A stretch of DNA of 64,000 nt, from contig NZ_JAQISW010000003.1 of the NCBI RefSeq assembly GCF_028618435.1, positions 123,817 through 187,816 of the forward strand. The letters run 5' to 3'. Under the pieces are notes generated by a model. The model was not told where the DNA came from, searched no databases, and worked only from the letters and a program-made list of their open reading frames with translations. A program made the position numbers and the translations under genes. Shown piece by piece: positions 38,412 to 47,139 of the stretch. Within the stretch, counting starts at the first letter, position 1. Every line of letters begins with the position of its first letter. This DNA is from Bartonella sp. MM73XJBT.G. Lineage in GTDB: Bacteria > Pseudomonadota > Alphaproteobacteria > Rhizobiales > Rhizobiaceae.

Positions 38412-38437
38412 TGGCTGGGGTACCTGGATTCGAACCA
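38412..38437 (-). repeat. tRNA 3'-end fragment, candidate phage attachment site
   Basis: On the minus strand these 26 bases read TGGTTCGAATCCAGG followed by TACCCCAGCCA: the T loop, half of the T stem, the acceptor strand, a G discriminator and CCA of a tRNA whose 5' acceptor strand would be TGGGGTA, as in tRNA-Gln. The tRNA body is absent; upstream sequence diverges at once. Such a fragment is what tRNA-targeted integration leaves at the distal border, with phage DNA on the higher-coordinate side. Confidence 0.75.
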
Positions 38438-38533
38438 TAAAATTATATGCCATAACGTATTGATTTTATTTATATTTTTTAATGGTTAGGGTATATATAA
38501 TTAGGTTCGGGAATAGGATTTTCAAACCTATAC

Positions 38534-38902
38534 CTAAAAAGCACTTTCTTTTTTGTCGACTTTTTCCAACAATTTTTTAAATTCTGCCAAATCCTGTTGT
38601 GAAAAATTTTCTAAAGCTCTAACAAACATGCCAACAACTTCACACCCAAATGAATCAGAGGGCTTTATTGTAAAACTCTTACGGCAAGAGTCAGCCTCTT
38701 TTCTTAAAAGAAAAGCTATATCTTGATTTAAAGCGTAGAGCTTAATGATCTTTTCTTCCATGCCAACGGGTACAGATTTTTTGCCAATCTCAACAGAAGA
38801 CAAAAATGATACGGATACATCTAATTTCTCAGCCATATCTAAAAGGCGTTCAGAGTGATCAATACGAAGTTTGCGTAACATTTTGCCAAATGATGTAAGC
38901 AT
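38534..38902 (-). CDS. XRE-family helix-turn-helix regulator
   Basis: 122-residue regulator with a helix-turn-helix in the N-terminal half (FGKMLRKLRIDHSERLLDMAEKLDVSVSFLSSVEIGKK, about residues 5-42) and a C-terminal helical part. AGGACT precedes the ATG. It is the leftmost phage gene, reading outward from the lysis region, 65 bases after the methylase gene. Whether it controls lysogeny is unclear: repressors usually lie in the early region. Confidence 0.8.
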   Translation of the reverse strand: MLTSFGKMLRKLRIDHSERLLDMAEKLDVSVSFLSSVEIGKKSVPVGMEEKIIKLYALNQDIAFLLRKEADSCRKSFTIKPSDSFGCEVVGMFVRALENFSQQDLAEFKKLLEKVDKKESAF

Positions 38903-38966
38903 ATAAAAAGTCCTATTAGAGAAGAAATATTTCTGCTGATTCTAACAAATCTTTTTCAAACTTTCC

Positions 38967-39752
38967 TCAATTATTACGAATCAGCACTTCTTTTCGAGGT
39001 GTTTTTTTTGCCATACCCGCCGTCCAAACGGTATCAACTTCTAAAAAGTCAAAATCTTTAAAGATCTCTCGAACTGCATCACAATCATTTAGACTCAAGA
39101 CAAACTTACCTTGGATGCCTTTGAGAACTTTTGCCATACTCACAAAATCATCTTCAACAAAATTCCCAGAACTATAACGCTTCTTCTTTACAAGATAAGG
39201 CGGGTCTAAATAAAATAAACTGTTGGGCGCATCAAAAAGTTCAACAACCCGTTCCCACGATAAATTTAAGATAGTGGTATCAAGAAGTTTTTTCCTAACA
39301 CGTTTCATCCTTGCTAAAAGTTTGTCCGGATTAAAGCTTACCGTTTTTTTTCCTACAAAGCTAAAAGAATAGTAATCTTCTTTCCCATACATGACACAAC
39401 GTTGGAGAAACAAAAAGCGTGCGGCTCTTTCAATTTTGGTGAGGCTCTCTGGGGCAATAGATGCAAGTTCAAAAAACAACTGTCTTGAACAAACAAACCA
39501 TTCTAGTCGTTTGGCTAGATCATCAAAATGGTTTTGAACACATTGAAACAGATTCGTGATTTCTCCATTTAGATCATTAATAACTGAATATTTCGTTGGT
39601 CTTTTGTTTAGGAAAATAACACCTGAACCTAAAAACGGTTCAACGTATGTTTCATGGTCAATGCTATTTAAAATCGGTATAATTTTCTTACGTAGATGAT
39701 GTTTACCACCCATCCACGCAAACAATGTGTGTGTAAAACTTTCTTCTTTCAT
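38967..39752 (-). CDS. DNA adenine methylase (Dam/DpnM type)
   Basis: N6-adenine methyltransferase of the Dam class. The AdoMet-binding FxGxG-type motif appears as YVEPFLGSGVIFLN and the catalytic motif as LFYLDPPYL (DPPY). It begins FAWMGGKHHLRKKIIPIL, the usual D12-class N-terminus. 261 residues is typical. The ATG at 39752 is chosen; a TTG 21 bases upstream is possible. No restriction partner is adjacent, so it is an orphan phage methylase that may protect phage DNA or mimic host marking. Confidence 0.88.
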   Translation of the reverse strand: MKEESFTHTLFAWMGGKHHLRKKIIPILNSIDHETYVEPFLGSGVIFLNKRPTKYSVINDLNGEITNLFQCVQNHFDDLAKRLEWFVCSRQLFFELASIAPESLTKIERAARFLFLQRCVMYGKEDYYSFSFVGKKTVSFNPDKLLARMKRVRKKLLDTTILNLSWERVVELFDAPNSLFYLDPPYLVKKKRYSSGNFVEDDFVSMAKVLKGIQGKFVLSLNDCDAVREIFKDFDFLEVDTVWTAGMAKKTPRKEVLIRNN

Positions 39753-39825
39753 AAGCGAAGTCCATTCTCTCAAGCTTTTGCAAGCCTAATCATTTTTTCA
39801 TATTTTAAGGATAGATTTAGTGAAA

Positions 39826-40044
39826 CTAATTCTTTGAAAACCACTGCTTTAAATGTGCAATGACATTATCTAGCGCATCCATGAGGCGTGCAAAATCAAG
39901 GATCAACAAAAAGATAAAAAACGCTATCCATTTCATCAAGCGTGACATCATTTTCACGCTTTGATAGGTGATGATCATTTCTTGAAGCATTTCTTTTTCT
40001 GCTTCTGTAAGCTTTGTGTGTTTTGTCGTTTTTTTTCTAACCAT
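39826..40044 (-). CDS. Holin candidate, single-helix membrane protein
   Basis: 72-residue protein with a basic start (MVRKKTTKHTK), a predicted amphipathic helix and one membrane helix (LMKWIAFFIFLLILDFA, about residues 36-52) with a charged tail. Position in the lysis cluster, size and topology fit a holin, but no family is recognised. The ATG overlaps the end of the spanin lipoprotein gene by eight bases; an upstream ATG at 40077 is the alternative start. Confidence 0.5.
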   Translation of the reverse strand: MVRKKTTKHTKLTEAEKEMLQEMIITYQSVKMMSRLMKWIAFFIFLLILDFARLMDALDNVIAHLKQWFSKN

Positions 40045-40243
40045 GTTTCCACCCACACAAGCGTTCACCTTGCTCATTATGCTTTAAGATCTCTCTTGCT
40101 AAGTTTGAGCTAATGGTGTTCAGGTCTTGTCGGCTTAAATAAATAGGTAACCAACCAACACAAGAAGAAGCATATTTATTTGTCGCGCAACCAGTGAGAG
40201 AGAGCAGCACGCACATCAGCATCACTTTTTTTGTTAATTTCAT
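40037..40243 (-). CDS. Outer-membrane spanin lipoprotein candidate (Rz1-like)
   Basis: 68-residue lipoprotein: basic N-terminus MKLTKKVML, a hydrophobic stretch and a lipobox LTGCA with the acylated cysteine at residue 19. It overlaps the preceding coiled-coil membrane protein gene by 68 bases in another frame, the classical nested or overlapping Rz/Rz1 arrangement. Such pairs fuse inner and outer membranes at the last step of lysis. Not proline-rich as many Rz1 proteins are. Confidence 0.65.
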   Translation of the reverse strand: MKLTKKVMLMCVLLSLTGCATNKYASSCVGWLPIYLSRQDLNTISSNLAREILKHNEQGERLCGWKHG

Positions 40244-40403
40244 TTTCTACCTCAAGCCGTGCTGTTGCTGCCTTTAAAGCACTTTCTGTTTGCTTTTGCT
40301 GTTCAACCTTTTTTCCAAGGGTAAAAGCTCTTGCTAAGGCAATAAAAAAAGCGGCTAAAGCCGCACCTGTTAGCATCAAGTTTCTTTTCATCCATAAGAT
40401 CAT
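40176..40403 (-). CDS. Inner-membrane spanin candidate (Rz-like)
   Basis: 75-residue protein with one N-terminal helix (LMLTGAALAAFFIALARAF, about residues 9-27) and a periplasmic coiled coil rich in K, E, Q and A (KKVEQQKQTESALKAATARL). Its ATG overlaps the endolysin stop as ATGA. Together with the overlapping lipoprotein gene it forms a two-component spanin. Confidence 0.65.
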   Translation of the reverse strand: MILWMKRNLMLTGAALAAFFIALARAFTLGKKVEQQKQTESALKAATARLEVENEINKKSDADVRAALSHWLRDK

Positions 40404-41065
40404 AGGCGGTGCTCCTGAAAGCGTTTAGCAACAAAGAAAATGCCAGTACATGCCGCTAAAACCATAATGGCGGCTAAAGCCCATTGGATTGGTCCATTGC
40501 CCGCTAAAAACCCACCAAGACCTGAGAAAGAACCAATAATCGGTGCCAATGCTTCTGCTTTGAGAAACCCTGTTGGTTGTTTCGTTTCTACTGTTTGGTA
40601 ATTAGAAGAAACATAAGCCCCTTTCGCCCATAGCCCTGCCTCTGCTACACGCCTGTGTACGAGACCTTGTAAACATTTTCCACCCGCTTTGGTCCATTTT
40701 TGTAATTCGAAGGGAACTGCTTCATAATCCCCCCGATTAAGCCTTTTAAGCAATGTAGAGCTTTGGAAAGCTGCAATACCCACATTATAACAAAAGGAAA
40801 CAAGAGCGCCGAACTGTTCATCGCTTAAATTCACACAAACTGCTTTTTCTACCGCCCTCTCATATTGCTGCAAATCTGCTAAAAGCATGGTTTCGGCTTT
40901 TTTTTCCGTAATCACCATGCCCTCAATAACTGTTGGTTTACCGGCTTTTTTCGTATGACCATAACCAATCGTCCATACGCCAGAAGCATCTTGATAAGCC
41001 TGCAAGCGCAAACCTTCCCACTTTTTTAAACAATATAAACAGTCTTCGCTTATTTTCCGTGTCAT
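40400..41065 (-). CDS. Phage endolysin, GH24 lysozyme with C-terminal hydrophobic tail
   Basis: Muramidase of glycoside hydrolase family 24 that cuts the peptidoglycan glycan chain. The catalytic triad is visible as Glu17 (KKWEGLRL), Asp26 and Thr32 (TIGYGHT), with T4-lysozyme spacing of 9 and 6. The domain ends near residue 150. A C-terminal extension contains a glycine-rich stretch and a hydrophobic helix (IQWALAAIMVLAACTGIFFVA, about residues 190-210) followed by a basic tail. This could tether the enzyme to the inner membrane or act as a fused holin-like helix. No N-terminal signal-arrest sequence is present. Confidence 0.9.
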   Translation of the reverse strand: MTRKISEDCLYCLKKWEGLRLQAYQDASGVWTIGYGHTKKAGKPTVIEGMVITEKKAETMLLADLQQYERAVEKAVCVNLSDEQFGALVSFCYNVGIAAFQSSTLLKRLNRGDYEAVPFELQKWTKAGGKCLQGLVHRRVAEAGLWAKGAYVSSNYQTVETKQPTGFLKAEALAPIIGSFSGLGGFLAGNGPIQWALAAIMVLAACTGIFFVAKRFQEHRL

Positions 41066-41079
41066 TTCTTTATTCCATT

Positions 41080-42684
41080 CTATAAATAGACCTTTATGAG
41101 TACAGCGCCATCACCACCATCGCCGCCAATTTTGTCACCGCCGGGCTTTCCATCGAAATATCCGCCGCCGCCGCCGCCACATTCTTTACCACCTCTTCCC
41201 CCGTTACCGCCTTTGTAACTTTCACCACCTTGTCCCATGATAGAACCCTTGCATTGACCACCACCGCCGCCGCCGCCGCCAAGAAAAGAACTTCCACCAG
41301 TACCAGCTCTTTTATTGTCAATTCCACTACCACCACCGTTCCCACCAGAGAAAATAAAGCTCTCACCGCTGATGCCCTCTCTGTTCCCTCCTCCATCCCC
41401 GCCTTTTCCTTTAAAGTTAACCAGAGTCATACTGACAGAATATCCGCCTTCTGCTGTAAGAATTCCCTCAATGCTTGTCCTACCACCATTGCATAAAATG
41501 TTACTGTCGTTGCCTTTACCACCACGACCAATGTAAGCTGTTTTTAATTTATCTAAATCAGAACCTTTCATTTTAAGATGCACGCATTGACCGCCGCCGC
41601 CGCCGCCATCTTTAACACCACCACCTCCACCGCCCCAAGCCCATACTTCGATATCGGTCTCAGCAGTAATACCATCAGGCAATGGAATATCTCCGCTTTC
41701 TGTCATCAGAATTTCAACAGGTTTTCTAACCCCGCCACCATTATTGCCGTTACCAGCACCGCTGCTATTGCTACTATTTGCTTTAATTGAAGCCATCAGT
41801 TTGGCTGGTGAGATAAGTGCATCCACTGTCTTTGTGCCATCAATCCAGTCTTTTTTGGCAAGAGGTTGAATGAGATCAACTTTTTTCTGCAAATTGCGTG
41901 CTGTATCTTGCGCTTTATTGGCTGCTGTTTGTGCAGTGGTCGCAATCGTTTTTGCTTCACTTGCAACATGAAGCCCTTGTTTTACATCGTCTTCAACTTT
42001 ATCAATTTTAGCAATCTGTGTACGTTCTTGAGACGTTAAGATAAGATGCTTATTTCCCTCTTTCATATTATCCATATCAAAGGCATCTTTTTCTATTGTA
42101 TCTGGATCATAAACTGATTTTGACATACCAAAAGACTTTGATGCTACGAAATAGCTAATGGTATTTTTGAGATCTGCCGGAGATATGGGATAATAAACGC
42201 CTTCAATTCCCTTATGCCACTTTTCTATTGTTGGTTGGCTAGGGCTTAACCATCGTAGCTTTGATCTTTCCTCTGTTGTCAAAATCTTTTTTGTAGGACC
42301 CTCACTCATATTTTCCATAGAAAATGCATTTGCCCCCACATTGTCGGGGTCATATGTCGCAGCCTTCATATCGCCAATCCCTAAAGGCGATATTTTTACC
42401 CAGCCAGCGCCTGATAAAATCGTATTTTCATGAGCTTCACCACTTGCTTCAATATCGTGGATTGTGACCTTATCTTTGTAAGCAAGAGCTCCAATATCTC
42501 TCTTTGCAACAGCATCATCAGCCTTTTTCCCTTGAGCAGCAGTTGCAAAATATTCTACCTCATAAGCTGCTGCACTCCCCACTGAAACAGGTGCAAGAGC
42601 CTTACTATCTAAAACACCTTCTTTGACTTCTTTCTTTGTTGCTGGTTCAAGCTTAAAGATATGCGTATGATAGGGTAATGGCAT
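41080..42684 (-). CDS. Tail fibre protein with glycine-rich C-terminal tip
   Basis: 534-residue fibre. The N-terminal half has two copies of a motif YDPD-(x)4-A/D-AF-x-M-x-NM-x-EG followed by ILT-x-x-ER (about residues 111-140 and 192-221), known from many phage tail proteins. A coiled coil (about 230-272) and an ISPAKLMASIK segment follow. From about residue 348 the chain is dominated by glycine blocks (GGGGGGVKDGGGGGG, GGNGGRGGKECGGGGGG) and ends GDGGDGAVLIKVYL, a pattern of the glycine-rich tip domains of some receptor-binding adhesins. Host receptor recognition is the likely role. The next gene upstream starts six bases away. Confidence 0.85.
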   Translation of the reverse strand: MPLPYHTHIFKLEPATKKEVKEGVLDSKALAPVSVGSAAAYEVEYFATAAQGKKADDAVAKRDIGALAYKDKVTIHDIEASGEAHENTILSGAGWVKISPLGIGDMKAATYDPDNVGANAFSMENMSEGPTKKILTTEERSKLRWLSPSQPTIEKWHKGIEGVYYPISPADLKNTISYFVASKSFGMSKSVYDPDTIEKDAFDMDNMKEGNKHLILTSQERTQIAKIDKVEDDVKQGLHVASEAKTIATTAQTAANKAQDTARNLQKKVDLIQPLAKKDWIDGTKTVDALISPAKLMASIKANSSNSSGAGNGNNGGGVRKPVEILMTESGDIPLPDGITAETDIEVWAWGGGGGGVKDGGGGGGQCVHLKMKGSDLDKLKTAYIGRGGKGNDSNILCNGGRTSIEGILTAEGGYSVSMTLVNFKGKGGDGGGNREGISGESFIFSGGNGGGSGIDNKRAGTGGSSFLGGGGGGGGQCKGSIMGQGGESYKGGNGGRGGKECGGGGGGYFDGKPGGDKIGGDGGDGAVLIKVYL

Positions 42685-42690
42685 CGCGGT

Positions 42691-42954
42691 TCATTCCTTA
42701 GTAAGTCTGTTTTTGAGATTTTTGGGGATGAGAGACTGTAATTCATCAATAAGTTTTTGCATGGTCTCTATGCGTTGATCTGTCGCTTCTTGATACTCTG
42801 CCAAAGCGCTTAAAAGATCATGATGTATGTCGCTTTTGACGAGATCAAGCACCTTATTCAATGGCGCATGAACCATTCTATTGCTTGCATAAAAAAGGAC
42901 GCGGATTTGCTCCGCGTCCGCAATATCATCAATAGCAGACGGATTATTGATCAT
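42691..42954 (-). CDS. Small phage protein of unknown function between fibre genes
   Basis: 87-residue protein without recognised family. It is rich in acidic residues with a central helix (KVLDLVKSDIHHDLLSALAEYQEATDQRIETMQKLIDELQSL) that could form a coiled coil. It lies tightly between the two fibre genes, so a fibre chaperone or a small fibre subunit is plausible. No further inference is supported. Confidence 0.7.
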   Translation of the reverse strand: MINNPSAIDDIADAEQIRVLFYASNRMVHAPLNKVLDLVKSDIHHDLLSALAEYQEATDQRIETMQKLIDELQSLIPKNLKNRLTKE

Positions 42955-42963
42955 CTGAAAACC

Positions 42964-43944
42964 TTATGATTTTATGGCATAAACAACCGTAGTATTAACA
43001 GGGCGCGTTTCTGCCTCGCCCGTTGAAGAAAGTGTTACCTTATGCGTATGCACTCCAGCAGGTTGTGTTATCCCTGTAAGGGTTTGATAGTGATAACTGG
43101 GGTTCCTTCTGCCAATATCATTGGCGCTCCATCCAACTCCAGCATACTGAAACTCATGTGCGTGCTGCCCCGCCGATTCAACACTACAAGCATGTGTATG
43201 CGATTTAAGGCTATCTTGCTGTATATCGGCAAATTTTCTACTTCTGTCTAAACCGCGACCATTGTCAAAGCCGCGCAAAAACACTCCTCTAAAATCTGGA
43301 ACTTTAAAGGTTGTATTGCTGTCTTTTCCCCATTTATCCCCTATCGCCTTGAATAATTGCGGATAATCTTTGCGTTCATATGTAGCACCATCACATAAAA
43401 GCCAACCGTTTGGCACTTCTTGCATAGCAAAGGTCGCAATAAACCCGCAAGGAAAGGTTTCGACCTTTGGTGGTGGAATGGGGGTAGGATTTAAAAGATA
43501 CCAGCCATCAAGATCTTTTGTTGATGCGCCATCATTATAGACAATTTCATAAATACCCCCTTTTTGTAACTCACCGCCTATCAATGGCACTATCCCCGTA
43601 TTGGTAGCTTTATAGAGTGGCTTTGCTCCCATACTATTCATGTTTATTGTTGTCGTGCCAATATTCATACCACGCGCCTTAAAGCGGATAATGATATCGT
43701 TTTTATATTTCGCTATCGGCGAAACCGTCGTCAACGTAATTGATGTTGTTTGTTCCTTTGCATTCACAATAAACTTTGAGTCAAGAGAACCACCATTATC
43801 GGCAAGATATTCACGTATACGCTGCATCATGACCCGCGCACTATCATTAACAGAACTAGGCGGCTGCCCTTCTGCCCAATTAATGATACTATCGGAATTG
43901 GCATTTTGATCAGCTGTGAGTGACCAGTCATAAATATCAGACAT
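42964..43944 (-). CDS. Tail-collar-type fibre protein
   Basis: 326-residue short fibre with a phage tail collar domain in its C-terminal half (CGFIATFAMQEVPNGWLLCDG; YPQLFKAIGDKWG; FKVPDFRGVFLRGFDNGRG), followed by a histidine-rich receptor-type end (SHTHACSVESAGQHAHEF; HTHKVTLSSTGEAETRPVNTTVVYAI), as in T4 gp12-like proteins where histidines bind metal. The N-terminus (DWSLTADQNANSDSIINWAEGQPPSSVNDSARVMMQRIREYL) is the usual virion-attachment part. It overlaps the transglycosylase gene by eight bases. Confidence 0.9.
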   Translation of the reverse strand: MSDIYDWSLTADQNANSDSIINWAEGQPPSSVNDSARVMMQRIREYLADNGGSLDSKFIVNAKEQTTSITLTTVSPIAKYKNDIIIRFKARGMNIGTTTINMNSMGAKPLYKATNTGIVPLIGGELQKGGIYEIVYNDGASTKDLDGWYLLNPTPIPPPKVETFPCGFIATFAMQEVPNGWLLCDGATYERKDYPQLFKAIGDKWGKDSNTTFKVPDFRGVFLRGFDNGRGLDRSRKFADIQQDSLKSHTHACSVESAGQHAHEFQYAGVGWSANDIGRRNPSYHYQTLTGITQPAGVHTHKVTLSSTGEAETRPVNTTVVYAIKS

Positions 43945-44929
43945 GATAAGCCCCCGTTCTTCTTAATAGCTCTTGGCGCAATTGCTCTTCTTTTTGCCGC
44001 CCATAGGAACCAACAGATTGCCGCCTAGAGGGATCAATAAGAGGTGTTAAATCTGTCGGGCGCCCAGTCGATTGTGAGAAACCCGCCATGACTGGTTGCT
44101 GTAACATTTGTTGCTGTACCATCTGTGCCTGCTGTTTTTGTCGTTCTCCATTCTCTCTCATTAAATGAAGCAAGCCGGAAAAGCCCTTTTTAAGAGCACC
44201 TGCATCAATACCTTGCCCTTGCAATGGTGTGGTTTCCATAACCCGTCCTGTTAAATTGTCTCTGCTTTCAGGTGCCATCATTCTGTTTGGAAATGGCGTG
44301 TCATATGCCATTAATTGGTTGCCCCCTTGATCACCTTGACCCACCTGATTACCTTGAAGTGTCTTTTGAAGCCTCTCAAACCCACGCAAAGGACCCATCT
44401 CGTTTGGTGCTGCTTGTCCATTGCTTTGGTTTTGCTGTATCGTTCTCTTCAAAGCATCTCCCGTTTTATTGTAAAGCCCATAAACATGATTCATAAAATC
44501 CCCTGCTGTAGCTTCCATATCGCCACCATTGAGTGTGACTGCCTGTCGACCTAAAAGCTGGCTTGCTGGAATATGTGGATTTTTTATAAGCTTCACAGCC
44601 CCTGCTGGTCCTTGTTGATGTGCAAGATAAAGCTCTGCCTCTGATGGCTCTCTGCCTAATGCTGTGGCTAAATAACGTGTATTATCCTTCGTTAACCGTG
44701 CCATAGCGTCGGTTGCTTGAAAGGGATCAAACTTGTTATTGAGTTGATAGTGTTTTGCTGTTGAATCTAAAAATTGATACAACCCTCCCGCACTGCTGTT
44801 CTTATTTCTTGCATTTGGATTACCATTACTTTCTATCATAGCAACACGTTCAAGAAAGCTTTCTGGCAAACCATATTTTTGTGCTGCCTGTGAGATAGCA
44901 CGCTTTACATTGGGATGAAAATTGATCAT
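43937..44929 (-). CDS. Virion-associated lytic transglycosylase (SLT domain)
   Basis: 330-residue protein with an N-terminal SLT transglycosylase domain: AQKYGLPESFLERVAMIESNGNPNA with catalytic Glu33, GGLYQFLDSTAKHY, and AELYLAHQQGPAGAVKLI. The remainder (after residue 170) is glutamine- and glycine-rich and low complexity. Position at the end of the ejection-protein cassette indicates a role in local cell-wall opening during DNA entry, as for T7 gp16 or P22 gp4 activities. It overlaps its upstream neighbour by one base. Confidence 0.88.
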   Translation of the reverse strand: MINFHPNVKRAISQAAQKYGLPESFLERVAMIESNGNPNARNKNSSAGGLYQFLDSTAKHYQLNNKFDPFQATDAMARLTKDNTRYLATALGREPSEAELYLAHQQGPAGAVKLIKNPHIPASQLLGRQAVTLNGGDMEATAGDFMNHVYGLYNKTGDALKRTIQQNQSNGQAAPNEMGPLRGFERLQKTLQGNQVGQGDQGGNQLMAYDTPFPNRMMAPESRDNLTGRVMETTPLQGQGIDAGALKKGFSGLLHLMRENGERQKQQAQMVQQQMLQQPVMAGFSQSTGRPTDLTPLIDPSRRQSVGSYGRQKEEQLRQELLRRTGAYHV

Positions 44930-47139
44930 TAGTTTATAACCGTTCTATCAGCACTGCTATTCAAAAGAATGCCAATAAAATTGAAGAATTTTGTGTGGTC
45001 TTCTTTGGTTATTAAGCGTTTCTTTTCTGCTTCATGAAACTTCTTAATTAATTCAACGGCTTTTTCTCTTGCTAACCCAAAATCTCCTTTTTCCCGCGCT
45101 GTTATAAGCGCTGCAATATCTCTCTCAGTATCTTTATGGACGCTTGAGAATTTGCGTCCAAATTTCTCTAAGAAATTTTTTACAACTGCCTTGATGAAAG
45201 CAATCTTTCCTATACCCATAGTCTGTTGTGCCCCCCTCTCTTCCACTTCACCTATATGGTTTGGCAATCGTGCAAAAAGCTTTGTTCTTTCCACTTCTGG
45301 TCGCAACACTTTCATAAGTTGCTTAGCTTTATCCTCACCAAAAATACGCTGCAATTTTTCTTGACCATTTTTTGTGTCAAACAAACTCAAAAGACTGTGT
45401 TCAAAATTCTGTGCATTGCCTGCCGCAGTTTCTATTTGTGACCGTACACCTTTTTGAAAAGCCTCTTTTTCCATTAACCCCAAATCTGAAAGTTGGCTGT
45501 TGATTGTATCAAGATTAACGCTCTTCTTCAGTGCTTGCTCTCCTTGCTCGAGGGCATCACCGATAGTACGCTCGTCATAATAAATTTTCCGTGCCTTCGC
45601 ATAATCTGGAGATGACGTATCCAAAATGTCCAGAATGCGTTGTTTGAAATCAGTCAAATCTCGAGCATATCCCCATTTTCCTTTGATACGTGCAGAATTA
45701 ATTTGATCATCCAAAACCTCTTTCATCTTATGTAAAATTCGCATATTCAGCTTTGGATATCCATTGCTCCCTATAACTGTTGCATCCGCTTCATTTGGCA
45801 TTTGTGCAATTGCTTTTTTGTATGCTTTTTGGAATGCGGGGGTTTCTTGCAAGCGCGATAAATCTTCACGAACAGCATTTGAAATGGGAGAAGCTTTTGC
45901 CCTCTCATAAAATGGTTCAGCCTTTTTCTGTGCTTGTTTGATAATCTCTTGCTTTAAATTGAGCGTATCGACCTTTGGACCCAACACCTCTGTCAAGGCA
46001 TCACTTACTCGCTTATCACTGGCATATTGTCTTTCATTCAAACGATTACTTATGAGTGAATAGGTATCGTGATCTTTTTTTGCCGCCTTAAAAGCTCTCG
46101 TAGCAAGACCATCATGAAGATCAATAATCATTGAATCAGGACCACGCTGTTTTAATGCTCTCTCAAGCTTATCAACACCTTCATCCCCTAAAGTTTGGCT
46201 TACATCCCTAAGCGCTCTATCGCTTACCTGAAATGCTTCTTTTTCTGGCATTAGCGCTGCTTTTGCTGCCATTTCAGCTGGGCTTATAGGTCCTCTCAAT
46301 GCTGCTTTAAGTGATTTTGTCACAAAAGGCGTCACTTTTGATACACCACTGGCCACAAATGGTGTTGCAACGCCTAACCCTGCACCAAACCCAGCAGACA
46401 CTAGAGTATCTGCAAGCCCTTCCCCTTCACCACTGCCTGCTATTCCACCATAAATGGCTCCAGTTTTTGCTGCACGCCCCAAGCTAAATTTTGCCGCCTC
46501 TTTACTTGCTACTGCTTTCATTGCTGCTTCACCTGCAGCTTTTGCCGCTGCCCGTTCCACACCCTCTGCTAAAGCAGATTGCACCGCCCTTTCTCCTGCT
46601 GCTAAAGCTTTACTGGTTATTTGTGCTCCTGCAACACCCGCTCTGCTTCCCAAGACAACATCAGCCCCAATTGCCGCACGAGCCGCCGCCGCAGCAGCAG
46701 CCCCTCCCGCAGGAGGAAAGAGCGCAGAAGCAATTATGGGTGCCGCAGCACCTGTTAAATTCCCAGCAAGAGATAAATAAAAATGATCTCGGTTCGCCGC
46801 TTTTTGATAGTCACGCCATCGCTTTGTCACTTCATTATATTTTTTGACTGCCTCTTTATCTCCCATCCAATAAGCAATAGGACCTGCTTCTAATATTCCA
46901 GCTAATTCATCATCATACCCCATGGTTAACCCATGAAGAGCACCCCATCCAAAAGCACCCGCTGCACTTGGATGTGGATCATCTTCTTCTGTTGCACCAC
47001 TATTTCCTGTAACAGAACCCCTCAGCCTTTCCTTATTCTTCGCGAAAAGCTCTTGAAGTTGTTCTGGTGTATAGTCACTTATATGCCCAATGACTCTTGT
47101 GTTTTTACGATTAATAAGAGGAGGAATTACTTCAGCCAT
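44929..47139 (-). CDS. Large alanine-rich ejection/internal virion protein candidate
   Basis: 736-residue protein. The first 130 residues are hydrophilic, followed by an alanine/glycine-rich hydrophobic segment (about residues 125-290) that could insert into membranes, then a long, mostly helical, charged C-terminal part. This layout and its place between head-tail and fibre genes fit ejection proteins such as P22 gp16/gp20. The start is set at MAEVIPPLI, where AAGGAG precedes the ATG; a longer frame upstream lies inside the neighbouring gene. Family assignment is by context only. Confidence 0.75.
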   Translation of the reverse strand: MAEVIPPLINRKNTRVIGHISDYTPEQLQELFAKNKERLRGSVTGNSGATEEDDPHPSAAGAFGWGALHGLTMGYDDELAGILEAGPIAYWMGDKEAVKKYNEVTKRWRDYQKAANRDHFYLSLAGNLTGAAAPIIASALFPPAGGAAAAAAARAAIGADVVLGSRAGVAGAQITSKALAAGERAVQSALAEGVERAAAKAAGEAAMKAVASKEAAKFSLGRAAKTGAIYGGIAGSGEGEGLADTLVSAGFGAGLGVATPFVASGVSKVTPFVTKSLKAALRGPISPAEMAAKAALMPEKEAFQVSDRALRDVSQTLGDEGVDKLERALKQRGPDSMIIDLHDGLATRAFKAAKKDHDTYSLISNRLNERQYASDKRVSDALTEVLGPKVDTLNLKQEIIKQAQKKAEPFYERAKASPISNAVREDLSRLQETPAFQKAYKKAIAQMPNEADATVIGSNGYPKLNMRILHKMKEVLDDQINSARIKGKWGYARDLTDFKQRILDILDTSSPDYAKARKIYYDERTIGDALEQGEQALKKSVNLDTINSQLSDLGLMEKEAFQKGVRSQIETAAGNAQNFEHSLLSLFDTKNGQEKLQRIFGEDKAKQLMKVLRPEVERTKLFARLPNHIGEVEERGAQQTMGIGKIAFIKAVVKNFLEKFGRKFSSVHKDTERDIAALITAREKGDFGLAREKAVELIKKFHEAEKKRLITKEDHTKFFNFIGILLNSSADRTVIN

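Noticed and set aside
38412..38437. A complete tRNA gene
   Set aside because: Only the 3' portion of the T arm and the acceptor strand are present; no anticodon or D arm can be found upstream.
38460..38525. Weak hairpin after the XRE regulator gene (AGGTTTG / CGAACCT)
   Set aside because: The stem has a wobble pair and a long loop with no T run, so it is not a convincing terminator.
41094..41790. Several overlapping frames rich in T, P, V or A in both strands
   Set aside because: They are frame shadows of the glycine-codon runs of the tail fibre gene, which is supported by its motifs and tight spacing to neighbours.
46454..46847. Plus-strand alanine- and proline/leucine-rich open frames of over 100 codons
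   Set aside because: They lie antisense to the alanine-rich segment of the ejection protein gene, whose GC-rich codons create long empty frames on the other strand. No ribosome site or recognisable protein.
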